From assembly GCA_965207335.1 (NCBI GenBank), contig OZ242267.1, positions 248,001 through 312,000 of the forward strand: DNA of 64,000 nt, given 5' to 3'. The notes under the pieces are model-generated. The model made no database searches. It was not told where the DNA came from and saw only the letters and a list, made by a program, of their open reading frames with translations. Of this stretch, positions 45,108 to 53,843 are shown one piece after another. Both the position numbers and the translations under genes were made by a program. This stretch comes from G965207335 sp965207335 (GTDB lineage: Bacteria > Pseudomonadota > Gammaproteobacteria > PS1 > Pseudothioglobaceae). Within the stretch, counting starts at the first letter, position 1. Each line of letters begins with the position of its first letter.

Positions 45108-45303
45108 AGGTTTATGTTCGATATAGATTTTAAAATAGTTTTAATATAGTATTAAAAATACAAAATAACCAATAAATAAAACTATACAAACAATAATTGT
45201 ATTGCTAAATAAGTTAGTTTATGTATAAAATTTAGCTAGTTAAACAAGTAGTTATTAAAAAGTTAATAAACGCCATTATTATACATAAAATATAATTAAA
45301 TTA

Positions 45304-46320
45304 TTATTTAGATTTTTTGTCAAAAGCAAGTTTAATTTTTTCGCTTAATTGGTAGGTTGCCATAGCGTATTTATTATCGTGATTATATCTAGTAATTGCA
45401 TAAAAATTCCAATATATCAGCCAATATTCATAGGTATTATTATTTAGTGATAGTTTTATTATTTTTGCTAGTTTAGTTTCTGGAACATTAGTTGTGTTGA
45501 TGTTTTTTGTATGCCAGTATTTTATAGTTTTTTTAGGTTTTCTAATACTTGTTGTTGCTAGTTTGTTAATATTTGTAGTAGTTGCTGGAATTTTTTCAAC
45601 CAGAGGAGAGTTTTTTTGCCATTTATGTTTTAATAAATAGTTTGCTATACTAGCTATGGCATCTTCTGGAGAATTTATTATATCTACTTTACCGTCATTA
45701 TTAAAATCTAGTGCATAATACCTATAACTGCTAGGCATAAATTGTGAATAACCAATAGCCCCAGCATATGAGCCTTTAACACTCAAAGGCGGTAATGAGT
45801 TTTCTCTACTAAGTAATAGAAAATTTTCTAATTCCCTTTTATAAAATCTAACTCTACTATAATTACCAAATGCTTTTCTTGTTAGAACGCTTAAAACATC
45901 GTGATTACCTTTATTTTTACCATAATTAGTTTCAATACCAAGTATTGCAACAATAATTTGAGCACTCACTCCAAATTTATCTTGTACCTTGCTTATAATA
46001 TCTTGATATTTTTGCCAAAATTTTACTCCATCGTTAATTCTACTATCTGTAATAAAAATACTCCTATAATTACTCCAAGTAACTTTTTTCTTAGGCTTTT
46101 TTTTGATAGCTAATAATTCTTTTTTAGTCCAAACTCTTAGATATACATTAGCAAATAATTCTTGTAAATCATCTTTATTAAAATTATGTTTTTCTTGCAT
46201 TTCATTAATGAATTTTTGTACTTTAACATTTTTATTTGCTGGCACATTTGTATATGCCAAGCCAGTGTTAAAATAGCCAATAACAGCAAATAAAACAAGT
46301 GATAATAATAGTTTTTGCAT
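45304..46320 (-). CDS. mltB: Membrane-bound lytic murein transglycosylase B
   Basis: 338 residues, signal peptide with no clear lipobox (MQKLLLSLVLFAVIGYFNTG). SLT_2 family: ILGIETNYGKNKGNHDVLSVL with the catalytic Glu in GIETNYG, then AGAIGYSQFMPSSYRYYALD and DGKVDIINSPEDAIASIANYL. It cleaves the glycan strand with anhydromuramyl formation. The start directly follows the rodA stop (adjacent, 0 bases), so the cell-wall genes are cotranscribed. Confidence 0.92.
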   Translation of the reverse strand: MQKLLLSLVLFAVIGYFNTGLAYTNVPANKNVKVQKFINEMQEKHNFNKDDLQELFANVYLRVWTKKELLAIKKKPKKKVTWSNYRSIFITDSRINDGVKFWQKYQDIISKVQDKFGVSAQIIVAILGIETNYGKNKGNHDVLSVLTRKAFGNYSRVRFYKRELENFLLLSRENSLPPLSVKGSYAGAIGYSQFMPSSYRYYALDFNNDGKVDIINSPEDAIASIANYLLKHKWQKNSPLVEKIPATTTNINKLATTSIRKPKKTIKYWHTKNINTTNVPETKLAKIIKLSLNNNTYEYWLIYWNFYAITRYNHDNKYAMATYQLSEKIKLAFDKKSK

Positions 46321-47454
46321 TTATTTTTTATATTTAAGTGGAGAGTATTTATGATGATTTATAGACATGATAATTCCAAAGCCAATCATCAAACTAATAT
46401 ATGAAGAACCACCATAACTAATTAAAGGAAGTGGCACTCCAACAATAGGTAATAAGCCTGAAACCATACCTATGTTAACAAATACATAAGTAAAAAATGT
46501 CATAGTTAACCCAGCCCCTAGTAGGCGTGAAAAATTATCATTAGAATTTAGGCTAATAACAAAGCATCTATGAATTATTAAGCCATATAAAATAAGTAAT
46601 AATATTACTCCTAAAAATCCAAATTCTTCAGCAATTATTGAAAAAATAAAATCCGTATGATGCTCTGGTAAAAAGTTTAATTGTGATTGTGAGCCTTGCA
46701 TCCAACCTTTGCCTGATAATCCTCCAGATCCTATGGCAATTTTAGATTGTATTATATGATAACCAATATTTAAAGAGTTAGAATCTGGGTTTAAGAAAGT
46801 TAATATTCTTTGTTTTTGGTAATTGTACAAGACATAAAACCAAGAAATAGCACCTATTGATACAACAATTACAAAAAAACTAACTATATTTAACCATAAT
46901 TTTTTAAATATAGACCATTTTAAGCCTGAGAAAAATAAAACATAAACCCCTGATAATGCAACTAATATTGCTGTTCCTAAGTCAGGCTGTTTATATATTA
47001 AAAACACTGCAAAAATAATAATTAATAATGAAAAAAACACTCGCTTAAATTGTGGTGGTAATACACCACCTACTAGAATGCTAGAGATAATAATTGGCAT
47101 AACTATTTTTATTAATTCAGATGGCTGAATTTTAAATATTATTAAATCTAACCATCTAGTAGCACCTTTAATATTTGAGCCAACAAGCAACACCAATATT
47201 AATAAAAAAAAGCCAAATATTGCGATGTAAATAGCAAAATGTTTAATAATATAAGGCGGTATTTGTGCCACAATAAACATTGCCATCATAGCTAGTAAAA
47301 AATGCACTAATTGTTTATAAACAATATCATTAGTATTTGTGCTACTATATAAAAATAGAAAGCCAACAAAGCATAATAATAATAGCAAAAATAATAAATA
47401 TGTGTCAATGTAAACATATTGCCAGTAATATTTTATCTTTCTTATAGATATCAT
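46321..47454 (-). CDS. rodA: Rod-shape SEDS peptidoglycan glycosyltransferase RodA
   Basis: 377 residues, about ten membrane helices. SEDS family landmarks are GATRWLDLIIFKIQPSELIK and KQPDLGTAILVALSG near the middle. QSKIAIGSGGLSGKGWMQGS, LPEHHTDFIFSIIAEEFGF and VPLPLISYGGSSYISLMIGF follow towards the C-terminus. The conserved catalytic Asp of LGT is present. It polymerises glycan with PBP2 in the elongasome. Follows the Mth938-like gene with a 4-base overlap. Confidence 0.95.
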   Translation of the reverse strand: MISIRKIKYYWQYVYIDTYLLFLLLLLCFVGFLFLYSSTNTNDIVYKQLVHFLLAMMAMFIVAQIPPYIIKHFAIYIAIFGFFLLILVLLVGSNIKGATRWLDLIIFKIQPSELIKIVMPIIISSILVGGVLPPQFKRVFFSLLIIIFAVFLIYKQPDLGTAILVALSGVYVLFFSGLKWSIFKKLWLNIVSFFVIVVSIGAISWFYVLYNYQKQRILTFLNPDSNSLNIGYHIIQSKIAIGSGGLSGKGWMQGSQSQLNFLPEHHTDFIFSIIAEEFGFLGVILLLILYGLIIHRCFVISLNSNDNFSRLLGAGLTMTFFTYVFVNIGMVSGLLPIVGVPLPLISYGGSSYISLMIGFGIIMSINHHKYSPLKYKK

Positions 47455-47813
47455 AAAGCCAAAAGTGCCACTTCACGAAAGTCAGATAATAATAAATTAT
47501 ACAAGCGATAAGCATTAGAACTAGGCATAGTATCAACAGAAATTTTAAGCCCATACAATAAATATTGTTGTTTAGGGTGTAGAAATTCTTGCTTTTTTCC
47601 AGTACCAATTATTAAAATATTAGCCTTAGTTTTTTCTATTAAAGGTTTTATGTTATTTATACTTACATCTGCTAATTTATTTATATTTATCTTACTGTTA
47701 TAATTTTTTGCCAAAAAACACGGTACATCTATAATAGTATCTTTTAATATTATTTGCTTGTCATTGTATGAAATGATACTATCTTGTTGTCGAGCTTCTT
47801 GTGAAAATTCCAT
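47451..47813 (-). CDS. Mth938-like domain protein (DUF498)
   Basis: 120 residues, family DUF498/Mth938 (NDUFAF3-related): DKQIILKDTIIDVPCFLAKN, ILIIGTGKKQEFLHPKQQYL and TMPSSNAYRLYNLLLSDFRE. Function unknown in bacteria. Overlaps rodA by 4 bases and lies one base after metH, in an unusual metH-DUF498-rodA-mltB transcript. Confidence 0.8.
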   Translation of the reverse strand: MEFSQEARQQDSIISYNDKQIILKDTIIDVPCFLAKNYNSKININKLADVSINNIKPLIEKTKANILIIGTGKKQEFLHPKQQYLLYGLKISVDTMPSSNAYRLYNLLLSDFREVALLAL

Positions 47814-47814
47814 T

Positions 47815-50800
47815 TTATAAATTTGGTGTTAATAATTTTTTAGCTTGTAATATGCTTATTTTTCTTCTTTTACTATAGCTTTCAACTTGGGTGTTGTCAA
47901 TTTTTGCAACTCCAAAATATTTTGCATCAGGATGAGCAAAATACCAGCCACTAACACTAGCAGTTGGCAACATTGCAAAATTTTCTGTTAAGCTAATGCC
48001 AATTTGTTTTTCTACATTTAGTAATTGCCATATTTTTTGTTTTTCTGAGTGTTCAGGACAAGCAGGATAACCAGGGGCAGGGCGTATTCCTTGATATTTT
48101 TCTGCTATTAAGCTTTCATTATCATAAGTTTTAGTTTCATAGCCCCAAAATTCATCTCTAACTTTATGGTGCATAAGCTCTGCAAAAGCCTCGGCCAATC
48201 TATCGGCAATTGCTTTTAGCATAATTATATTATATTCGTCATTATCAGCTTTATATTTAGCTATTTCTTCCTCTATACCTATACCAGCTGTGGTTGCAAA
48301 AACGCCAACATAATCTTCTTTATTGCTAGATTTTGGTGCTATATAATCAGCTAGGCAAAAGTTTGGCGTAACACCTTTTTTATTTAATTGTTGCCTAAGA
48401 TGTGCTAAGTTCGTAATAACATTGCCATAATTATCATATACTTCTATGTCTTCATTTATACTATTTGCTTTAAATAAACCTATTATTGCATTCGCTGTTA
48501 ATAATTTATTTGTGATAATATTTTTTAGCATTAATTTTGCATCTTCATAGAGTTCTCTGGCAGACTCCCCTACAATTTTATCGTTTAAAATATCAGGAAA
48601 TTTACCCGCTAATTCCCAGACTTTAAAAAATGGTCCCCAGTCTATGTATTTGCTAATACTTGTTAAATTGTAATCATTAAAAACCTGTATTGCTAATTTT
48701 TTTGGTTTAACTATGTTATCAAAATTTAATTTAGGGGCATTTTTTCTTGCATCTATTAAACTAAGTAATTTATTTTTATTGCTACTATTTGCTCTTCTGT
48801 CTCTAATATCTTGATAATCATTTTCTAACTTTTTTATAAAGTTGTTTTTAAATTTTTTTGATAATAGTTTTGCGGTAATACCAACAGAAGTTGAAGCATT
48901 TTTTACATAAATTACCCCATTATCATATTCTGGTGCTATTTTAATAGCGGTATGGACCATTGAAGTTGTTGCCCCGCCTATTAATAATGGGATATTAAAA
49001 CCTTTGTTTTTCATTTCTTGGGCTACAAATATCATTTCATCTAATGATGGAGTTATGAGTCCAGATAAGCCAATAATATCAACCTTTTCATCAATAGCTG
49101 TTTGTAATATTTTGTCGCTAGCTACCATAACTCCTAAATCAATAATCTCATAATTATTGCATTGTAGTACTACACTAACTATATTTTTGCCAATATCGTG
49201 AACATCACCTTTTACTGTCGCCATTAATATTTTACCTTTATTGCTGGCTTTAGATTCTTCTGCTTTTAAAAATGGGTCCAAGTAATTCACGGATTTTTTC
49301 ATAACTCTTGCTGATTTTACTACCTGAGGTAAAAACATTTTACCATCACCAAATAAGTCGCCAACAATATTCATACCATCCATTAACGGGCCCTCTATTA
49401 CTAATATTGCCTTGCCTAACTCATCTAGTGCTTCTTGAGTATCCTGCTCAATATATTCTGTAATGCCTTTTACCAAAGAATGTGATAATCTTTTAGATAC
49501 GGGGAAATTTCGCCATTTTAAGTCTGTGATATTACTTTTTGATAAAGTTTTGCCAGAGTATTTTGTTGCTAAATTTAGCAGTACATCACCAGCATCATCA
49601 TTTATATTTAAAATTACACCACTAACTGCTTTTTTAAGTTCCTTATCTATTTCGTCATACACCACTAATTGTGATGCATTAACTATACCCATAGTCATAC
49701 CAGATTTAATAGCATGATATAAAAATACCGAGTGCATAGCACCACGAATTGTATCATTACCCCGAAAAGAAAAAGATAGGTTAGAAACTCCTCCAGATAT
49801 TTTAGCATATGGCAGGGTAGAGGTTATTCTTTTGCTAGCGTTGATAAAGTCTAATGCATAATTATTGTGCTCTTTAATTCCAGTAGCAATAGCAAAAATA
49901 TTAGCATCAAAAATAATATCTTCTGGCAAAAAATTTAGTTCATTTACTAATATATTATATGCTCTGGTACAGATTGCTACTTTTTTATCCTCAGTATCAG
50001 CTTGTCCTTTTTCGTCAAATGCCATTACTATAATTGCAGCCCCATATTTTTGGCATAACTGTGCTTGTTCAACAAACTTATCATAACCCTCTTTTAAGGA
50101 TATAGAATTAACAACAGCCTTTCCTTGAATACATTTTAGTCCAGTTTCAATAATATCCCATTTTGATGAGTCTATCATAATAGGCACTTTTGAAATATCA
50201 GGCTCGGAGGCAATTAAATTTAAAAATTTTTGCATTGCTTTTGCACCATCAAGCATTGCATCATCCATATTAATATCAATTATTTGAGCACCATTTACTA
50301 CTTGTTCTAAACATACAGATAATGCTTTTTCGTATTCTTGTGCTAAAATAAGTTTTTTAAACAAGGCAGAACCAGTAATATTAGCTCTTTCGCCAATATT
50401 TACAAACAAATTATCACTACCTATATTAAAAGAATCTAACCCTGATAATCGGCATTTTGGTGTTATTTTTGGAATTTGCCTAGGTTTGATATTCATAACA
50501 GCATTAGCTATAGCTGATATATGTTCTGGGGTTGTACCACAACAACCACCTACTATATTAACTATGCCTTGTTTTGCCCATTGTGTAATAGATAGTGCCA
50601 TGTCATATGGCGATAAATCATAGCCACCAATATCGTTTGGTAAACCAGCATTAGGGTGTGCGGATATAAATGTCTCACTTATTAATGATAATTCTTGTAT
50701 ATGTTGGTGTAATAAATCAGGACCTAAGGCACAATTTAATCCAATAGTCAGCGGTTTTGCATGCCTTATACTATTATAAAATGCTTCGCTAGTTTGCCCT

Positions 50801-51462
50801 GTTAATGTGCGTCCAGAGAGGTCAGTAATAGTCCCTGATACCATAATAGGTAATTGTATATCATCCTCTGAAAATACTGCACTAACTGCAAATATAGCTG
50901 CCTTAGCATTTAAGGTATCAAATATAGTTTCAATCAATATTATATCAACACCGCCAGCTATTAAAGCTCTGGTTGATTCTTTATAATTAATTACTAATTC
51001 GTCAAAATCAATACTTCTATAACTTGGGTCATTAACATCAGGTGATAGTGAGCAAGTCATAGAAGTAGGACCTAATACTCCAGCTACAAATCTTGGTTTA
51101 GCGGTACTAGTAATTTCATCACATACCGTTCTTGCTAATTTAGCTGAGCTTAGGTTTATTTCGTATGCTAGCTCAGACATTTTATAATCCGATAAAGATA
51201 TTCTAGTAGAATTAAAAGAATTAGTTTCAATAATATCAGCACCAGCTAGCAGATATTCCCTATGAATATTTTTAATAATATCAGGCTGAGTTATATTAAG
51301 TAAATCGTTATTACCTTTAATATCGGTATGCCAATCTTTAAATCTTTCGCCTCTATAATCTGCTTCCTGTAAATTATGTTGTTGTATCATAGTACCCATA
51401 GCACCATCTAAAATCATAATTTTTTGTTTTAGTATAGATCTAATTTGATTGTCTATATTCAC
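47815..51462 (-). CDS. metH: Cobalamin-dependent methionine synthase
   Basis: 1215 residues, all four modules. The homocysteine domain has the zinc cysteines in GLNCALG and VGGCCGTTPEH. The methyl-THF (pterin) domain includes NIGERANITGSALF and VPIMIDSSKW. The B12 cap and Rossmann module has GDVHDIGKNIV (axial His at about residue 755). The C-terminal SAM-dependent reactivation domain includes GIRPAPGYPACPEH. With metK and ahcY it forms the activated methyl cycle. It requires B12; I see no cobalamin riboswitch in the 50 bases before the start. Confidence 0.97.
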   Translation of the reverse strand: MNIDNQIRSILKQKIMILDGAMGTMIQQHNLQEADYRGERFKDWHTDIKGNNDLLNITQPDIIKNIHREYLLAGADIIETNSFNSTRISLSDYKMSELAYEINLSSAKLARTVCDEITSTAKPRFVAGVLGPTSMTCSLSPDVNDPSYRSIDFDELVINYKESTRALIAGGVDIILIETIFDTLNAKAAIFAVSAVFSEDDIQLPIMVSGTITDLSGRTLTGQTSEAFYNSIRHAKPLTIGLNCALGPDLLHQHIQELSLISETFISAHPNAGLPNDIGGYDLSPYDMALSITQWAKQGIVNIVGGCCGTTPEHISAIANAVMNIKPRQIPKITPKCRLSGLDSFNIGSDNLFVNIGERANITGSALFKKLILAQEYEKALSVCLEQVVNGAQIIDINMDDAMLDGAKAMQKFLNLIASEPDISKVPIMIDSSKWDIIETGLKCIQGKAVVNSISLKEGYDKFVEQAQLCQKYGAAIIVMAFDEKGQADTEDKKVAICTRAYNILVNELNFLPEDIIFDANIFAIATGIKEHNNYALDFINASKRITSTLPYAKISGGVSNLSFSFRGNDTIRGAMHSVFLYHAIKSGMTMGIVNASQLVVYDEIDKELKKAVSGVILNINDDAGDVLLNLATKYSGKTLSKSNITDLKWRNFPVSKRLSHSLVKGITEYIEQDTQEALDELGKAILVIEGPLMDGMNIVGDLFGDGKMFLPQVVKSARVMKKSVNYLDPFLKAEESKASNKGKILMATVKGDVHDIGKNIVSVVLQCNNYEIIDLGVMVASDKILQTAIDEKVDIIGLSGLITPSLDEMIFVAQEMKNKGFNIPLLIGGATTSMVHTAIKIAPEYDNGVIYVKNASTSVGITAKLLSKKFKNNFIKKLENDYQDIRDRRANSSNKNKLLSLIDARKNAPKLNFDNIVKPKKLAIQVFNDYNLTSISKYIDWGPFFKVWELAGKFPDILNDKIVGESARELYEDAKLMLKNIITNKLLTANAIIGLFKANSINEDIEVYDNYGNVITNLAHLRQQLNKKGVTPNFCLADYIAPKSSNKEDYVGVFATTAGIGIEEEIAKYKADNDEYNIIMLKAIADRLAEAFAELMHHKVRDEFWGYETKTYDNESLIAEKYQGIRPAPGYPACPEHSEKQKIWQLLNVEKQIGISLTENFAMLPTASVSGWYFAHPDAKYFGVAKIDNTQVESYSKRRKISILQAKKLLTPNL

Positions 51463-51558
51463 GAAATTTATAGGTTTGTTTGTAATTTGAAATATAAATA
51501 ATTATATAGTATAATAATGTTATATTTAATTATATTGAATAGTGAAAAGAGTAATATT

Positions 51559-51972
51559 ATGAATAAAAAAATATTAATTGCATTGTTATTATGTATTGGT
51601 CTATCTTTTAATACCAATGCATTTTGGGGTAATGGATTTGGTAACAACTGGGGTAATGGATTTGGTAACAACTGGGGCAATGGTTTTGGTAATGGATTTG
51701 GTAACAACCGGGGTAATGGATTTGGTAATGGATTTGGTAACAACTGGGGTAATGGATTTGGCAACTGGAATCCTTATTATGTTTTAGACCCTAGATACTG
51801 GATTGAAGAAATGGAAAATATGTTTGATAATGATTGGGATAATTGGAGAAGATATGACTATTCAGGCTATGGTGGCTATCCTAGCTATGGTAATTATGAT
51901 TTTCCAGTTAACATAATTGATAGCGAATTTTCCCCTAGTTATAATCCTTACTATCCTAAATATAGATATTAA
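51559..51972 (+). CDS. Gly/Asn/Trp-rich secreted repeat protein
   Basis: 137 residues from ATG 51559 (an upstream in-frame TTG/ATG would add 14 residues before the signal peptide). Signal peptide MNKKILIALLLCIGLSFNTN with cleavage near NAFW. A repeat tract of GNGFGNNW units (residues ~22-70) follows, then a Tyr/Asp/Pro-rich tail (YDYSGYGGYPSYGNYDFP). Composition and layout recall sulfur-globule envelope proteins and other Gly/Tyr/Asn/Trp-rich structural proteins; which of these is inference. It is divergent from metH. The following genes are the P2/P3 precursors. Confidence 0.65.
   Translation: MNKKILIALLLCIGLSFNTNAFWGNGFGNNWGNGFGNNWGNGFGNGFGNNRGNGFGNGFGNNWGNGFGNWNPYYVLDPRYWIEEMENMFDNDWDNWRRYDYSGYGGYPSYGNYDFPVNIIDSEFSPSYNPYYPKYRY
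51621..51770 (+). repeat. Coding tandem repeat of the GNGFGNNW protein
   Basis: Imperfect direct repeats based on GGTAATGGATTTGGTAAC and AACTGG (24 bp, eight residues), with shorter GGTAATGGATTTGGTAA units interspersed. Unit number could vary by slippage. The complementary strand gives a spurious proline-rich frame. Confidence 0.8.
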
Positions 51973-52155
51973 ATTTATTTTGATAAATACTTAGTGCTAA
52001 AATCAGTTTAAATAGTATAACAAAGTAAAATCTCATACAAGTAAAGCCTAAACATAAATACAGTAAAATATTTAGATAGTGTGTTTTGGGATTCTTACAA
52101 CAAAAAAATAACATAGTGTAACAGTAAAACTATATAAATATTAATGTAAATTTTA

Positions 52156-52184
52156 TTGATTTTTGTGTTATGAATTACTATAAT
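52156..52184 (+). promoter_or_regulatory. Promoter of precursor P2
   Basis: TTGATT (52156-52161), 17-base spacer, TATAAT (52179-52184), 45 bases before the start codon. The same boxes and spacing are found in unit 2. Confidence 0.7.
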
Positions 52185-52222
52185 GTTTAGTAAATATTAA
52201 AAATATTTTTTGTATAAAGGAG

Positions 52223-52531
52223 ATGAAAATGGATTTTAATAAAAATTTAGTTGCAAAAATAAGTGATAAAAATTTTCGTAAAGAATTTATTAATGATGCA
52301 AATGCTTGTGTTGAAAAACACTTTGGTGAGACTGTAAATGCAAATATTGTGGTTAAAAAAAATACTAAAGATATGTATTACATGGCAATACCTCATATAA
52401 GTCCTGAATTAAGTTTAAACCAATTAGGTAATATTCAAGCAGCTGGTAGTGGGCAAAGGCTGACAGATGAAGAAGTTCTTGCATCATTACATGCATTCAT
52501 TGCCAGACATTATCCTGGATCTTATAAATAA
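52223..52531 (+). CDS. RiPP-like precursor with NHLP leader (P2)
   Basis: 102 residues (starting at the second of two near ATGs; AAAGGAGATGAAAATG). The leader, about 75 residues, resembles the nitrile hydratase alpha-like leader: NFRKEFINDANACVEKHFGE, NIVVKKNTKDMYYMAIP, then ELSLNQLGNIQAAG, which ends like a double-glycine-type processing site. The putative core after AAG is 27 residues (SGQRLTDEEVL, then HAFIARHYPGSYK) without Cys and with few Ser/Thr. It is nearly identical to P3 until the AAG and unrelated beyond it. No modification, protease or export gene is near. Confidence 0.8.
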   Translation: MKMDFNKNLVAKISDKNFRKEFINDANACVEKHFGETVNANIVVKKNTKDMYYMAIPHISPELSLNQLGNIQAAGSGQRLTDEEVLASLHAFIARHYPGSYK

Positions 52532-52693
52532 AGCATAAAATCAGTTGAAATAGTAGAACAAGGTAAAATCTCATACAAGTACAGCCTAAACATAAATATA
52601 GTAAAATGTTTAAACAGTGTGTTTTAGGATGCTTACAACAAAAAAATAACATAGTGTAACAGTAAAACTGTATAAATATAAATGTAATTTTTA

Positions 52694-52722
52694 TTGATTT
52701 TTATTTTATTAATTACTATAAT
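52694..52722 (+). promoter_or_regulatory. Promoter of precursor P3
   Basis: TTGATT (52694-52699), 17-base spacer, TATAAT (52717-52722), duplicated from unit 1 with only a few base changes between the boxes. Confidence 0.7.
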
Positions 52723-52761
52723 GTTTAAGTAGATGTTAAAAATATTTTTTATATAAAGGAG

Positions 52762-53064
52762 ATGAAAATGGATATTAATGATGGGCTTGTTGATAAAATA
52801 AGAAATGATAAAGGATTTCGTCAAGAATTTGTTAATGATGCAAATGCTTGTATTGAAAAATACTTTGGTGAGACTATAAATGCAAATATTATGGTTAAAA
52901 AAAATACTAAAGATGTGTATTACATAGTAGTACCTAATATGAGTGCTGAATTAAGCTTAAATCAATTAGGTAATATTCAAGCAGCTGGTGTTGATCCCGT
53001 TGCTGCATTTATAGCACTTTTTAAACTTGCAATCGGAATTCACGATATAAGAGTAAGAGGATAA
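52762..53064 (+). CDS. RiPP-like precursor with NHLP leader (P3)
   Basis: 100 residues. The leader matches P2 (FRQEFVNDANACIEKYFGE, NIMVKKNTKDVYYIVVP, ELSLNQLGNIQAAG). The putative core of 24 residues is quite different: VDPVAAFIALFKLAIGI, then HDIRVRG, hydrophobic and lacking Cys, Ser and Thr. A proteusin-like or unmodified membrane-active product is conceivable; a lanthipeptide is not, given the missing residues. Preceded by its own promoter and AAAGGAGATG, and followed by a strong terminator at 53111. Confidence 0.8.
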   Translation: MKMDINDGLVDKIRNDKGFRQEFVNDANACIEKYFGETINANIMVKKNTKDVYYIVVPNMSAELSLNQLGNIQAAGVDPVAAFIALFKLAIGIHDIRVRG

Positions 53065-53110
53065 AGCCACTAGGTTTTTTGTTTAGAGTAATAATTAAGT
53101 TATTATTTTA

Positions 53111-53142
53111 GGGTCTTAACTATAGTTAAGACCCTTATTTTA
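53111..53142 (+). terminator. Strong terminator after the precursor pair
   Basis: GGGTCTTAACTA and its exact complement TAGTTAAGACCC (53111-53134, a 24-base perfect palindrome) are followed by TTATTTTAT. Confidence 0.85.
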
Positions 53143-53204
53143 TATGCATATCTAAAGTTTAAAAATAACATGCATACTGTAAATTATGTAAGTTTTAGTA
53201 TTTT

Positions 53205-53786
53205 TTATATAATTTCACAGACCTCATTAAAATCTAATCTAGGTGAGCGAGGGAGTATTTTTGTGCTATCACCGTAGCCAATGCCACAAAGAAATATTGA
53301 CTTTGTTTTGCCATTAGAGAAGAATTCTGCATCCAAAGTTTTATTATTAAATCCACCCATAGGACCACACTCTAGTCCAATACTTCTAGTTGCTATTATA
53401 AAATAAGCCCCTTGCAAGGTTGTATTCATTATAGCTGTTGATTTTATTTTTTCAGGGTTACCAACAAACCAGCTTTTAGCATCGGTATGAGGAAATAATC
53501 TTGGTAATTTTTCATAAAATTCACTATCATAGGCAATAATAGCAACAGCAGGTGCAGTCATAGATTTTTTAATATTACCTTCATCTAAGTGTGGTTTTAA
53601 TCTTTGTTTTGCTTGTTTTGAGGTAATAAAAGTAATTCTAAGCGGACAACAATTAGCAGAGGTAGGTGCGAACTTTAATAAATTATAAATTTGCTGTAAT
53701 TGCTCACTACTTACTGTTTTATTAAGCCAGCCATTTTGACTTCTAGCAGATAAAAATATGGTGTCTAAACATTGTTTTGAAATCAT
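53205..53786 (-). CDS. Nitroreductase family protein, RutE-like
   Basis: 193 residues, FMN-binding nitroreductase fold. It matches the malonic-semialdehyde reductase/RutE pattern from memory: ARSQNGWLNKTVSSEQLQQI, KFAPTSANCCPLRITFI, APAVAIIAYDSEFYEKLPRL, GLECGPMGGF, CGIGYGDST. In the uracil Rut pathway RutE reduces malonic semialdehyde, but no other rut gene is here, so a stand-alone semialdehyde or quinone reductase role is possible. Confidence 0.82.
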   Translation of the reverse strand: MISKQCLDTIFLSARSQNGWLNKTVSSEQLQQIYNLLKFAPTSANCCPLRITFITSKQAKQRLKPHLDEGNIKKSMTAPAVAIIAYDSEFYEKLPRLFPHTDAKSWFVGNPEKIKSTAIMNTTLQGAYFIIATRSIGLECGPMGGFNNKTLDAEFFSNGKTKSIFLCGIGYGDSTKILPRSPRLDFNEVCEII

Positions 53787-53843
53787 ATGAAGTTTTAAAA
53801 AAGTAATTTATTTATTGGTTTAGTCTAAATAATTTTAATGGCC

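Larger units (their letters stand above)
52002..53064 (+). repeat. Tandem ~540-bp duplication carrying promoter and precursor
   Basis: Unit 1 spans about 52002-52531, unit 2 about 52541-53064. AATCTCATACAAGTA, GCCTAAACATAAATA, AGTGTGTTTT and ACATAGTGTAACAGTAAAAC occur in both, continuing through the promoter, Shine-Dalgarno, start codon and leader. Similarity stops abruptly after GGTAATATTCAAGCAGCTGG, where the cores begin. Confidence 0.9.

Noticed and set aside
51463..51558. Cobalamin riboswitch upstream of metH
   Set aside because: Only about 100 bases separate the divergent genes, too short for the ~200-base aptamer, and no B12-box sequence is present.
51468..51764. Proline/leucine-repeat frame on the minus strand (NPLPQLLPNPLP)
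   Set aside because: It is the exact complement of the GNGFGNNW coding repeat on the plus strand, which has a signal peptide and real composition.
51621..51770. CRISPR array at the short direct repeats
   Set aside because: The repeats are in frame, contiguous and code for GNGFGNNW; there are no unique spacers. No CRISPR was seen elsewhere in the window.
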